Shown in pieces: positions 23,166 to 35,179 of a stretch of 64,000 nucleotides of DNA. The notes under the pieces were generated by a model. That model was not told the DNA's origin. It did no database searches and saw only the letters and a program-made list of their open reading frames with translations. The number at the start of each line of letters is the position of its first letter. Position 1 is the first letter of the stretch. Position numbers and translations under genes: made by a program. The DNA is taken from NCBI GenBank assembly GCA_030248295.1, contig JASANH010000095.1, positions 30,787-94,786 of the forward strand, read 5' to 3'. Origin of the DNA: Mesodorylaimus sp. YZB2_4. Lineage: Eukaryota > Nematoda > Enoplea > Dorylaimida > Dorylaimidae.

Positions 23166-24971
23166 CAGGACTAGGCCCTAAAGCCTACTTCGGCGTTTCC
23201 CTAGGAACTAAAGACTTCTAGTTTCCCTAGGGAATCCTAGAAAATTCTGTTTTTCTCTAGACCCTCGGAAATAAAAATTCCCTGGGAAACCTTCATAATT
23301 TCTAAAGAAATCTAGAGCTTGGATTTTGATTGTTTTGGGAACCATATGTCAAGTTCAAGGATTTCATGGATAAATTATTAGCATATATCTTTTTCACGAA
23401 ATTGACGAATATTACCAACACTCTAAATCAAAACCAGCAACCAGGTAAATTTTAAATCTCACGATCAGTAAAAATTCCAGTACTCGAAGCTCGATGATGC
23501 CGCAATGACGCCGCACTTGTACCACGCGCGAATAGCTTCGTCTTTTTCTTCTGCGTACATTACTTAGCTCCTCGCCTCGCTCTATCTTCGATCAATTTCC
23601 TGAGTCTTGACGCTAATAGGCATGGAGAAGAATGTCTGAAAAATATAAAACAATGTTTTAAAAATGTTTGCTGCAAATCCTTTCTCAATAAACCTCCTTT
23701 TGAGTAAACATTTCATTAGATAAACATTCATAAACAGGGTTTCACAAAACTTTTGAGCCGAATTCACCGAAATGGAACATGATCTCTTTTGTTGTATATT
23801 TCACGTCATTAACAAAATAAAAAAAAGCTTACCCCTTTCGCAACTTTTTTTGGAGTAAGTTTTAATATAGTGTTGACCTTACTTCGTTGACCCGCTCTCC
23901 ATTCTGCCCACTACTTCATGCAGTCATCGATCAAGCGGCACCTAAGGACGTCACAATATTGTTCATAGAGCCACCTAATAGACTTTTATCTATGTACCCT
24001 TACCGTTCGAGTGCACTGACCACCTTGTAGGAGCCGGAGGGAATCACTGACCAAACATCATTTGATCAAACCGAATGCAATTGCACGCGTTGGGAAATGG
24101 CAATACTGATTGAGAATGGCCCTCTGAAATTTCTAAAAATTCGAAAATGAACAGAGATTTCAAAATAGCCTATGGGTGATTCTTTCACTTACGTGTGAAT
24201 GATGAAGTCCTAGTTGGATCACATTCTTCTTGCCCTCTGGCCAAACTGCAACAAATTTGAACTTGACTATAAGAAATTACATATAGATTTCTTATTCCGA
24301 GGTCTAGTTAGGACTTACCTTTCAGAACTTCTTTCAAAAATTTAATAGCGTGAAAATTTTGAATGAACAGTTAGTACTGTCGAAGCAAGTACCGACAAAG
24401 TTTGAACGCAAGTACAGTATATATCTATCTACTAAAGCGCCACGCGGCATTTTCGGCGCGTGACAAGTTCGTCCAAAAACGCGCACAGCACGCGATCTTT
24501 GTGTCATTAGTGGTGCGCTGTCTGCTAGAAGGCGGAAACAAGTATTGCTGTTTAAACATGATTGTATTTAAAATTTAAATCCCGTCATCGGACTAACCGT
24601 CGTGCGCTACAGGTTATTATGATTTGCGGAAAAAACAGTAAATATATTCCCATACTCACATAATAAGTCTCTGACAACAAGTTGTGTGTGACTTTCGCTA
24701 CCACAACCTCGACTACACCACACGTGAGCCCTACGGAAATCCAAGATTTGGTGTGCCCTGGATGTATCCAGAACAGGAAAGGCTCTAGGGAAATACAGGC
24801 GCGTCTAAGATTTAGAGCTTGAAACCAACTGTTTTTTTTCTGGGGTCTGTGTGTCCTAGAGATAAGACCCTACGAAAACTCTGAATTTTAAAGGATTCCC
24901 TAGGGACAGCCCTATAGAATTCCTAAAACACCTAGGGTCTGTTTTAGAGAAGCCTAGATTCTCGGAACATG
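23166..24971. mobile_element. CTAGGG-rich insertion inside the Helitron
   Basis: Helitron-N coding breaks after FHVLWDYD (about 24,972) and resumes at about 23,165. The ends of the intervening 1.8 kb are imperfect inverted repeats sharing CCCTAGGGAATCCT and AAAATTC, and both are dense in CTAGG words. No transposase is visible inside. A sequence near 24,424 (TCTATCTACTAAAGCG) resembles a Helitron 5' end, but I could not find a matching 3' end. Confidence 0.55.
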
Positions 24972-26304
24972 GGTCGTAGTCCCAGAGCACATGAAATATG
25001 TATTGATGGTCACGGCTGAACCTAGGATCTTTATTCATGAGGCGATTTTTCGCAAATGCGCTTGGTTTACTCTCTGCGGCTCGAAAGCTGCCTGTCCGAA
25101 CTGGCCTGTTGGATAGAGTCCAGGGAAGCAAGCCAAATCGAGTTACGGGTGACGATTGTCAACCTTGCCCTCTTCAATGCGCATCATTTGAAACAGTTTC
25201 AGATTCGATTCCTGCGGCATATCACGATTTAATGGACGGATGGTGTACGAGTCCAAAATCCTGGAGCGTTCATCCGTGTCGAGCTCTCGTAGCATTGGCT
25301 TTCCAACAGCTTTAGGAAAGGCATCCCTTTCCGCCAGTTGCTGACAAGCTTCCTGCACATCAGCAGCATCGACAGCAGCATCCTTCGCTTCCTCGTCCAT
25401 ATTGCTGCAAAAGCTTATTAGCTCTTCGATTCTCAGAATCCATCCGTGCAAATTTATGTCTTTGTACAAAGGATTCTCCGCTTTTTGACTTTGTCGAGCC
25501 GAATCACTGACTGCCAGATCTCCCTGTTTCTGGTTGGCACACTGTTCAATAAAATGTGCAAGCCAGGGGCTTTGTCTGAAGCTTCAGACAATTGCTTGAT
25601 AGTCTCAATTAGTCTCTTCCTTCTATGTCGTTTTGAGGCAGCAGCAACAACTTCGGGATTCGCCAGAGCATACTTTTTGCTCGCTTTTGCACCGATTTCT
25701 CGGTGCCGCTGATTTACCGTTTTTCGCGCCGCTTTTTCTACATCGGGCTTAGCACTGTTATACCTTTTTCGGGCCTGCTTTCCAACTTGGGCATTCGATC
25801 CATTGTATTTTTTCCGCGCTTTCCTTTCCACCTCGGGATTCAAATCACTGTACTTTTCCTGCGCCTTTTTTCCTACTTTAGAATTCAATCGATTGTATTT
25901 TTACCGCGCTTTCCTTCCTACCTCAGGATTCAAATCACTGTACTTCTCCCGCGCCTTTTCCCCAACTTCAGGATTCAATCGATTGTATTTTTCCCAGGCT
26001 TTTATCCCTACTTGGGAATTTGATCTGTCGTAATTCTGACGTGATTGTGCTCTGCTGGCGCTCTCGGAATAAAATTACGTGATCTTTGGCCTGTTTCTGA
26101 GTTTTCATACCTTTGACGTGCCTTTTTAAAAGCTGATGCGTTTGCTTTAGCAAATCGCCTCTTTGACTCCCGTTGTTTAGAAACATCACGATCACAAGAG
26201 GCTTTGCGCCTTTCATCGTAAGCTTTCCTAGCCGACTTTTTTCGCCTTTGCTTAGAAAGCATCTTTTTAACACAAAAAAGGCCCAAAACCTGTTCCTCCC
26301 ACAC
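24972..26304 (-). pseudogene. Helitron N-terminal region with 15-residue basic repeats
   Basis: Leftward from about 26,280 the frame is strongly basic (SKQRRKKSARKAYDERRK). Between about 26,030 and 25,640, eight to nine tandem 15-residue repeats follow the pattern NPEVxxKAREKYSDL, with variants such as NAQVGKQARKRYNSA; the third complete repeat carries a TAA. The region continues as RLIETIKQLSEASD and then a linker (25,469-25,143). It ends in FAKNRLMNKDPRFSRDHQYI, a typical Helitron-N stretch near 25,060. Such Asn-Pro-Glu-Val/Lys-Ala-Arg repeats probably bind nucleic acid. Frames change at about 25,900 and 25,450. Confidence 0.7.
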
Positions 26305-26580
26305 CTCTGATCAGCAAAGCATTACAAAGACCAAGAGCAACTCTCAGTCTCAAAAAAGTATTTCAACAAGTACTGACCAGCTTTAAAGTAAATCCAATTT
26401 CAGTCGCTCCAGTCAATATCGAGAACCAATTCGTTATGCACGCCAATACCAAAAAGAACAACGCTTCGTAATAAGCGAGTGTGAGTGACCACGCGCACCC
26501 GTAACTTCACTACACACACTCAAATATAACCCGCCCACTAAACTCGTAGGCGCCTAAATCGCCACGCACCTGTGGTAAGG

Positions 26581-27236
26581 ACCCCACTAAAAAAGGTCCA
26601 TGAAATGGACCAACCCCTAGGTGCTTAGGAATAGAGAACACAAACCTGCCACCAAAAAACCGTGCGAAAAATTTCCCCTCTCCACGCGCTTCTCTATTCC
26701 TAAGCCCTGATATACGCTTGCGTTAGGTATAGCGTGGAGAATACATTGCAAGCCGAGTCATAATGCATAGAAGCATTTGCTGCATTGCTTGCATGGTTGG
26801 AGGCATGAGATTTTGCTGTTATGGGTTCGGTGCAGTGATTCGTTTAGTCTTTCAAGTAAACTATGCATTTTGTAAATGGACAGTGCGTTATGTCACTATA
26901 ACTGTAGGCATGTTACGATTGCAAGCTGTAGGTCAATTAATAGAATGCCAAGTGTGCGGATATAATGGCTGTGTCGGTTACTCATTGTGTCAAAGAGCAA
27001 GCTTCCTGTGCAATGTTTATTTCACGTTATACATAGAACGTGAGTGTAGTGACCGCATGCCACGAAGCTTCAGCGTTCCTGCAGCAACGCACAACGGTAT
27101 CATTTGTCAGGGCTTAGGAATAGAGAAGCGCGTGGAGAGGGGAAATTTTTCGCACGGTTTTTTGGTGGCAGGTTCGTGCTCTCTATTCCTAAGCACCTAG
27201 GGGTTGGTCCATTTCATGGACCTTTTTTAGTGGGGG
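26581..27236. mobile_element. 656-bp element with 130-bp terminal inverted repeats
   Basis: 26,581-26,710 and 27,107-27,236 are nearly perfect reverse complements (ACCCCACTAAAAAAGGTCCA at the left end and its complement at the right). The inner 396 bases have no coding gene; the long plus-strand frame has no support. The word CTCTATTCCTAAG in the TIR also appears at 27,813 and 28,975, so related fragments flank it. This is a non-autonomous foldback or MITE. Confidence 0.9.
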
Positions 27237-27589
27237 TCTCGCTTACTGGCAGGTTGCCAGTAAAAGTATATGGCATGATTGGCGTTGTGGATGATTTGTC
27301 GACCGAATTAACGACACTAGATAAGTGAACAAATATATTTCACTGCTAAGAATCACGACGACATCAAATCTCGGCTTCTGGTCGAAAATATGTCTGAGTT
27401 GTGCCGATCAGATGATGGGAGTGCATGCGATTTCAGGGAAGGAAACTATAGAATTCGAAAAGTTCATATAAGTCGTCATGTACGATTTGGCAGATACCGA
27501 TGGAGATGACGACTGGCAGAGTGGCGAGGAAGACTTCCAGGATTGCCCCATACCACAAAACTGCCATGAATTACTCCCCACATTTTTCC

Positions 27590-29010
27590 ACACACTGACA
27601 TATAAAATATCTATGTCATTACCAAATACTGTAGTTCCAGAAAACACTGGTGATAAGACACCCTCGCTGCCACCCGCCGCCACCCCATCAGCACGTGACC
27701 ATGCATACCCCATTGCTATACCCAGATGCCCACCGACCGTGCTAGAATTCCCCCCCTGTACTTTCCACAGCGCACACACGCAAAACATACGCCCCCCCTC
27801 CCCTCGCCTATGGCGCTAATCTCTATTCCCTAAGCTAACCCGCGCTTACGATGAATTGCACAACGTCACCGCAACCCGCCCGCCTATAAACAAACATGCG
27901 ACCCTAACGAAATCACAGCACACCAAATAGCCAAATCGCTATTTCGCGTACCACCATCGACAAAATTTTCTTTTCCTCCTGATTTAAAAAAATTACCCTT
28001 ATTTTCTACTGTACAGCGAAAACTTCTCTACAAACTTCATATCTAAACCAACTATGTCAGCACCACAGCACTGCAGTACCCAACCTATTCCTACATTTCA
28101 CACCCATCGACAAACCTGCATACTTTCCTTTACCTCAATAATTTGTTCCACAACCAACTTGTTGCCTACCTATGCCCACGAACACGACTATTGCCCCCTA
28201 TTACGCAATACACATGACTCATACTTCTACTAAAACTCGTACTAATTGCTCCGCCTCAAAAAAACCCTAACCAGAACGCCCCCATTTTCTTTTCCGCTTG
28301 AAACAGTAACACAACCACCTACATTTTCCACAACAAAACTCAAAACTTTCGGCATATCCTGACCCATACTGCAACTATTTTCTCCAATAAAAAATTTCCT
28401 TCATTCCGAAGAATTGCCCAAACCATCACACACACACACTTCTCCAAACATTTCTAAAAACTTACCCCTATATGCGAAAATTGTGAAATAACTAACCAAC
28501 CAAACGTTATAGCTTAGTAACCAGATCTTGCCACAAACAATCACGGCGACATCAAACCGCGAGCATCCTTCCAAACGTTCACCCGACGTAAAATGAATTG
28601 CACAACGCACCGCAACGCGGCTGCCTTTAACAAACACGCACGGCTACCTACATCGCGTCTCGCCACGAACCCCCTTCCTCTCACTTTTTTACCTCATCCC
28701 ACCTAGAAAACCCCGAAATTACTTTTATCTTGTCCAGCGCAAAATTCTCCACGCACTTCATCCATAAAATACCTATGTCATCACTAAAAATTTCGAGAAA
28801 ACACTGATCATAACATCACCTCGCTGCCACCCGCCGCCACGCCTTCAACACGTGACCATGCATACCCCCGTGCTATACCACATGCGCGCGGGCAGTGCGA
28901 AAAAGTCTGATCTGTGCTCTCCACAGGCCACGCACACAAAACATACGCACCCCACCCCTCGTCCATACTTTTTCTACTCTATTCCTAAGGTAAGCTCTAT
29001 CGCGCTTACG
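27590..29010. repeat. Diverged 1.15-kb tandem duplication
   Basis: 27,590-27,870 is similar to 28,740-29,010: shared ATAAAATA.CTATGTCAT, CTCGCTGCCACCCGCCGCCA, CGTGACCATGCATACCCC, ACAAAACATACGC and CGCGCTTACG. 27,849-27,900 also matches 28,590-28,640 (ATGAATTGCACAAC). No ORF with coding character occurs in 27.8-29.1 kb, which is unusually poor in G on the plus strand. Confidence 0.75.
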
Positions 29011-29539
29011 AAACAGAGAAAGTGAGGTAGGCTGCTCTGCTCGGCCAGTGTGTACTATACTTGACACACAAAGTAGCAATCGTATACTGTAAGTAGGTAC
29101 CTAAGTACAGGAGGTTAGCCTTTCTCATTCCTCCTTAACCCTTAGTTGGTCCGTGTGGAAACAGGTTACCCGCGTGCGTCTTTTCCTTGTGAAAACCAGT
29201 TTTATGTTCATCTTCAGCGCCTAAGAACTGGTCTTTGTTCTAACCGCCGTAATTGGGTCTGTGGACCCAAAAAATAGACCAACTAAGGGATGGTTATATA
29301 TACGGATTAGTCACACTGGATTCGGCCGTTTCCAATATTGACAAAAAATTCATCGATGGTGATAGGCTATGAGAAGGTGATGGGATGCCTTGTTAGGGAG
29401 GAAGCTAGCACTGAAGAAATCACTAATGGTTTGAGAGATCGCTTAGTTCATTATACGATCATCATCTGTCACATACCGCATGATCAGGCAGCGACCAGGA
29501 TATAGGTAAACGATTTCGGGATTGAGGGATCGGTCATCG

Positions 29540-30545
29540 ATCATATGGCTGGTCGTCGATTTTGTTATCGGTCATCGATCAGGTGATTGGTCTCGGATTA
29601 GGAATCGGCCATCGATCTTGTGATTAGTTGGCGATCGAATGATCGTTTTATCGATCAATTGATCGGTCATTGATCGGGAGATTGGGTGATCGGTCATCGA
29701 TCGGGAGATTAGGTGATTCACCATCGATCGGGATATTGGGTGATTCGTCATCGATAGGGCGATTTGATAACCAGTCACCGATTAAGTGATCGGTCATCGA
29801 TCAGGCGATCGGTCATCGATCAGGCGATCGGTCATCGATCAGGTTATCGACCACGGACTAGAAGATCGGCCATCGATCGGGATATTGGGTGATTCGTCAT
29901 CGATAGGGCGATTTGATGATCGGTCACCGATTAGGTGATCGGTCATCGATCAGGCGATCGGACATCGATCAGGTTATCGACCACGGATTAGAGGATCGGC
30001 CATCGATCGGGATATTGGGTGATTCGTCATCGAAAGGGAGATTTGATAATCGGTCACCGATTAGGTGATCGGTCATCGATCAGGCGATCGGTCATCGATC
30101 AGGTTATCGGTCATCGATTAGGTGATCGGTCATCGATCAGGTGATCGGTCATCGATCAGGTGATCAGTCATCGATCAGGTGATCGGTCATCGATCAAGGG
30201 ACTGACCACGGATTAGAAGATTGGTCATCGATCGGGTGATTGGTTAGCGATCCTCTAATCATTTCATCGATCTGGTAGTCATTTAGTGGTCGAATGATCA
30301 GTCATCGATACGGTGATCGATTATCGGTCGAATGATCAGTCATCAGTTGAGAGATCGCTTAGTAGTGGTCGAACGGTCACTCATCGATAGGTAATCAATC
30401 ATCGACAGTGTGATTTGGTGATCGGCCATCGTTAGGGTGATTGGTCATTGATCGGGTGGTCAGTTGGCGATCGAATGGTCAATCGTCCATCAGGTGATAT
30501 GCCCGCGGCCTTACGATCGATTCATGATCGAGTGATCAGTTGTTA
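29540..30545. repeat. 19-bp minisatellite (GATCGGTCATCGATCAGGT)
   Basis: About 50 diverged tandem copies of a 19-base unit rich in the palindromes ATCGAT and GATC. The most regular part is 29,780-30,190. Divergence between units is much higher than in the 36-bp array, so it is older. The 300 bases after it hold no gene. Confidence 0.9.
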
Positions 30546-30885
30546 ACATGCGTTCTCACGCTATTTCATATCACTCATCTGTCTTGAGAGTGCTGATCGT
30601 TGTTTGCTGTATTTTGAATTTGCCGCCATTTCAAAATGTTATCTCACTTTCGGGTCAGCGTAATCTACGCTCACTTCGCTGTCAGCAGCTACTCCACGTT
30701 CAGTCTCGCTATTCCTCTATCGTCCGTAAGCTAACAATGTTCTAGGGTTACTCACGAGCAGCTAACATTATTATAATATTTCGGTCTTTTATGCCCAAAC
30801 AGACCAGACCGCCTTCAGAAATCGAAAACATCATACTGTTGTAATAAGAGGCTTTCCTCAGTCGCAAATTGTTCCCGCACTATCC

Positions 30886-31600
30886 TGACTCGATTGAGCT
30901 ATAGAAAGTTGCCTTAGGCCTCTCCAGACGGTTTTTATAGGGTCTAAAAGTACAAAAAAATGATAATTCCACCCGAGTGGACCCTCTTCAGAGGAGGGTT
31001 CTCAGAATCTGAGGACCCTGCAGCAATTTGTGTCAATAACTGGTCAAAATCAATGCCAAAAGGCACCAGCAGTGATGTTACCCTGTCGATTGAACATATA
31101 GCTGGATCTTCTACTCTCACACAGCTCCCGATCGGCGTTGTGATCTATCGGGTCCATACATACATACATACATACATACATACATACATACATACATACA
31201 TACATACATACATACATACATACATACATACCATACATACATACATACATACCATACATACATGCATACATACATACATACATACATACATACATAAATA
31301 CATACATACATACATTGAACCCTGACTCGATCGAGCTATAAAAATTTACCCTAGGCCTCTCCGAACGGTTTCTAAGAGGTCCAAAGGTGCAAAAAATGAT
31401 AATTTTGCTTGAGTGGACATCCTTCTGAGGACCCTACAACAATTTGAGGCAATACGTGGCCAAAATCAATGCCAAAAGGCACCAGCAGTGATGTAACCCT
31501 GTCGTTTAAACATATAGCTGGATCCCCCGCTCTTACACAGCTCCCGATCGGCGTTGTGATCTATCGGGTCCATACATACATAACGTTACATACATACATA
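30886..31600. repeat. Direct duplication around a (TACA)n tract
   Basis: 30,886-31,157 and 31,319-31,575 are two copies of the same sequence (CCTGACTCGAT.GAGCTATA at the start, GATCTATCGGGTCCATACAT at the end). Each is followed by ACAT repeats: a long tract at 31,157-31,315 and a short one at 31,570-31,600. ORFs through the tract are artefacts. Confidence 0.9.
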
Positions 31601-32816
31601 TATGTATGACGCAGCACGTTTCTGCTTATAAAAGGGTAACCAGATAAGATTTCAAAAAGATTTTTGGTACACGCCTCTCCCAACTCCCTCTTGTCCCCAA
31701 GTCCCTTTTGTCCATACCAAACTTCATTGGTTTTGGCTGCATGGTTCGCGAGTTATAGCGAAAACAAGAAGCCTGGTCGGGTTTTTCGCCCTCGCACCCC
31801 TAGGATGAGTGGGGCCCGAACGGAAAAAGATCTTGCAAATTCCTTCCGTGGCACTTGATCTAGTGTAAAGTTACACTAAGAAACAAAATTTCATCGCTTC
31901 ATGACATTAGGCTGTTGAGATATCGTTGTTGGTGTGGCACATGTACTACATGGGGGACGCTACCGCGCCCCCATGGATCCTTCGTGTTCATGCGCGCAGA
32001 CCACTTGGCTTCTCGAAGTGAGTGCTGGAACACATGGTCAATTTCTGGTGAACCAGGGGCCACGGGGAAGAGTTATAAGCATCAAAATTCATCTCTGTCT
32101 TCTGTTTTCATGCAAATTTTCGTCTCGAATTGCGGGAGACAGCTGGGAATGTCCCGTCGTAAGCACAAGAGTTCGGAAACAGTGATTATCCCTCGAGCAA
32201 TAGAAACGGTGCCAGTACGTGGAAAAGTACATGCAAAAGATATGCAGGAAGCCATCCAATTCACTCACCTTGTCGATGTTATCTTCTTCTTGATTACGTA
32301 AATCCACAAGTTAATCTCGGTCGCTAATCATGACCTAAAAGAAGCCTATGTATTGCGCGAGTTGTTGTGAATGTCTCTCGGCAAATTGCCTAAAGCTATG
32401 TAAGCCTGCAGTGATTTATATTAGCCTATTCTAATAAAGCAAAAAACTAAAGTAGCCTGTGCAATTAAAGTTACGGAGAAGTTCGCGACAAAGACAGCGG
32501 AATGTATAGTGGCAATAGGCGGAATTGCGCAGTAATATACGGTCAGCCGAGAAAACGTAATGGCCAATAACAAAAGAAGGAAATGCACATACATATGTAC
32601 AGTTTGTTGAAGCTAGGACTGTGGTCACGCAGGATTGCCACATCCAGCGCAATTATTCAGGAATACCCGAGGTGCAGGGTGCGATGAGCAGGACGGGGTT
32701 TGTCAAAGGAGGCGCTAAGTATGCGATGCAAGTGTGATTGGGCACAGCCAGTGCACAAGGCCGTGAGAAAAGCTTCCGCATAGTGCTGGTCTCAACTAGA
32801 CTAGTTTTCGCTTTAA
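31601..32816. other. No gene seen
   Basis: Open frames of 60-130 codons near 31.9-32.3 kb overlap on both strands without domains, signal peptides or splice-supported joins. Confidence 0.5.
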
Positions 32817-33090
32817 AGGGCCACTGAAGTCAAATTTTTTATGCTTCAAGGGCTAACCATACCCCCTGACAAATCATTTAGGCGCCCTAACTCTTGCACC
32901 CGGTCCCTCCCTCAGGCTCTGGAACATGAAAATGCTGTGAAATTCGAATTCGCGCCAAATGGCCTCTCCACCCTCAGGTTCGTGTCGGAATGGACATGTG
33001 TGCGCGTAAGTGCCACCATGGCTATAGTGCCACACGGCTGCTCGGAAAGAAAAATGGAGTGAAAACTGATGCGCTTCTTCTCAGGATTGT

Positions 33091-34855
33091 ATGTGTTATG
33101 TAAAAGAAAAATTGAAATTTTATTCAAATATAGTTGAAAAAGCTTGGCGAATTTCTAGGATGGTTAACTTGGCTGCCAGCAAAAATTCTTGCAATATTTG
33201 CGGCATATCAAGAAAGGCTATTCATTTTAGTCTTCCTTTGTTTTCTGTTCCGTCGGATTGGTCAAAACGTACTCGTTGGCTCGTTGGCTATCTGGGCAAC
33301 CAAAAATTGCCGCAATATTGCCAGCTCGATGGGGCCTGCAAATTATGAACGGGTTTTGCAAGAATTAGTCCGATCTATCCTGTACCATATGATCAATATT
33401 CACGAGTGGGAGTGTGATGTAGTTAGGCTGGGATGTTCCTAGCCCTCAGTCCTAATCACACCACACTCAATTATGCTTACCCAATGTGCGCAACTGATAC
33501 GGGTGATACCGCCCTTGACGACTGACCTTGGCAATGCGAGCCATCGAATTCCAATCGAATATGAAGAACACACCAATCCGAATACCGATTTACTTGTTCC
33601 GAGAGAAATAGACACAGTGACTGACATGCTCAGGGCTCGTCCTTATATACCTTTCCTAATACACAGGCCTATAGCAAGACTAGTTGATAATCGGTGCAAA
33701 ATAAGAAAACTGGAATGCAGTCTAAAAGTCAATATGCAAAACAGGATAATGCACGTGCCTATGCCTAATCAGTCGTCATGCAAATCTACAGAATAAAATT
33801 CGGTCAAGGTGCAGAAAAACCTGATGGCAGAATCAATAAGATGAAACGTATCTATTCCTAATGAGCTTGCTTGCCTTGGTCCTGACATAAGGAGAGATTC
33901 TCACTCTCATTATGCGGCAAATCCAAATAGCCATATCACACACGCCGGGGATTAAGACGGAAGCGTCCTCGCTCGTCATTTCTTCTTCCCAGTCCATGGT
34001 TCCGGTTGATATCGTTCTGTCTTGGTTGGGTTTGATCGAAGACCATTCCCTCGACTCCGCGTTGGTGCTTGGGTTGGCGCTGCTGATTGACTGGACCTGG
34101 AAATCGCTGATGTTGACGCTATAGGAGTGGGTGTCGCGGTCATTGTCGGGGGAGGTTGTTGAGGTGGCTTGCTTGACGCAACCACGATTGGTGGTGATAC
34201 GGGTTCCGCTTGCTTGCTGGGTGACGACGGCGGTGTCTGGAATTCCGGGTTTTGCAAGAATTAGTCCGATCTATCCTGTACCATATGATCAATATTCACG
34301 AGTGGGAGGCCGACGAATCTTTCCAGTATGTTCGTAGCTGCCACCACGCCGAAATAACGCCTGAAAAAAAAACGCAGACGGGCTGGATCCGAGAAAGGTC
34401 TGTGGCTCATAAGAAGTTGGCTGCTTTGGTTCACGATCAGCTGTTACCATTGTTAGATCAGTGCACGATGGGACTATTCACCAGTGAACTAGAAAGTTAT
34501 CATAATGTCAGACTGAAATATGCGCCAAAACGATTTTTTTCACAAGCGACCAGCTTACAATGCTCGTTCTGCCTTGGCTGTGATCGATCACAATGCGAGT
34601 TGCGGACGGCCACTAATACTGGACAAGAATAACCAGCCGATGTGGCGTTGGAAGTGGTCACGAGTGTCGAAAGGCTGGCGAAAGAAGTTTATCCGGGAGA
34701 AGAAGGACTGTCCGTGGCGAAAAGACGTCGTTGCATCATGCGTGGATTATGTGTTGGACTTGCCTGGAAAGGGTCGTGCTGTGTTCGAATCAGATGATGT
34801 TATCAGAGGTGTGATGGCGAGAGCTTTAGAAAGGCCTCCTAAACCTGTTGACTAA
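33091..34855 (+). pseudogene. Kolobok-type transposase, interrupted and frameshifted
   Basis: The N-terminal part (33,150-33,340) reads NSCNICGISRKAIHF, then LFSVPSDWSKRTRWLVGYL. This is the Cys-X2-Cys start, proline and tryptophan pattern of a THAP zinc finger; its later Cys-X2-His is not visible. A second frame gives ERVLQELVRSILYHMINIHEW, which is interrupted by an 833-bp insertion and resumes at 34,246. The C-terminal part carries FTSELESYHNVRLKYAPKRF, then, after a frameshift in a T run near 34,535, YNARSALAVIDHN and a basic Trp-rich stretch to the stop at 34,855. These last motifs are typical of Kolobok transposases. It cannot make an active protein. Confidence 0.7.
33413..34245. mobile_element. 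833-bp insertion flanked by a 63-bp direct repeat
   Basis: 33,350-33,412 and 34,246-34,308 are identical direct repeats of transposase sequence. The insert starts TGTGATGTAGTTAGG and contains a TATATA box near 33,635. Its first 60 bases resemble those of the LTR-like sequence at about 39,880. Its right part has a proline-rich minus-strand frame (PPSSPSKQAEPVSPP) like a Gag N-terminus. It may be a rearranged LTR-element fragment. A 63-bp target duplication is far longer than any LTR integrase makes. Confidence 0.5.
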
Positions 34856-35179
34856 GATTTGGTTTACTTCATTTATCTTCGGGGGATAGATCCAGGAAGA
34901 GGTGGTTATTAGTACGTAAAATTTTCATGCCCTTTATCTGCATGCATACGCATCTAAGTGAAAAAGTGTTTATTTTTGCTTGCTGTAAGAAACTAGCGAG
35001 GATTCAATCGTTCTTGCGTCATATTAGGTCCATTACCTAAAATCCTCTAAGACACAAATAACAGCATTTGACAGCGGAAAAACTATGGAAGAAGTTCAAA
35101 CCAATTTCCAGTATCTGTGGCGTCGTGGAATCCAACGTAAGTTCCGTCAGGATCGGGAAACGCCTATAAGTTAGATAAG

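Larger units (their letters stand above)
17801..26304 (-). mobile_element. Decayed Helitron with C-terminal USP domain
   Basis: On the minus strand the domains occur in order: basic 15-residue repeats (26.3-25.45 kb), Helitron-N region (25.13-24.97 and 23.17-22.68 kb), HUH Rep motif (about 22.66 kb), further Rep-helicase linker (22.6-21.4 kb), PIF1 helicase Walker A and B (21.3-20.95 kb), a short conserved linker (about 18.9 kb) and a complete USP domain (18.75-17.80 kb). Two insertions interrupt it: a CTAGGG-rich element at 23.17-24.97 kb and the 2-kb repeat at 18.93-20.94 kb. The second is accompanied by loss of the C-terminal helicase motifs. Many stops and frameshifts make it inactive. 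I could not define its 5' TC or 3' hairpin-CTRR ends. Confidence 0.85.

Noticed and set aside
24420-24480. Helitron 5' terminus (TCTATCTACTAAAGCG)
   Set aside because: No matching 3' hairpin and CTRR end was found, and it faces the wrong way for the surrounding Helitron.
31050-31325. Cys/Met/Tyr-rich repetitive ORFs
   Set aside because: Translation of the (TACA)n microsatellite.
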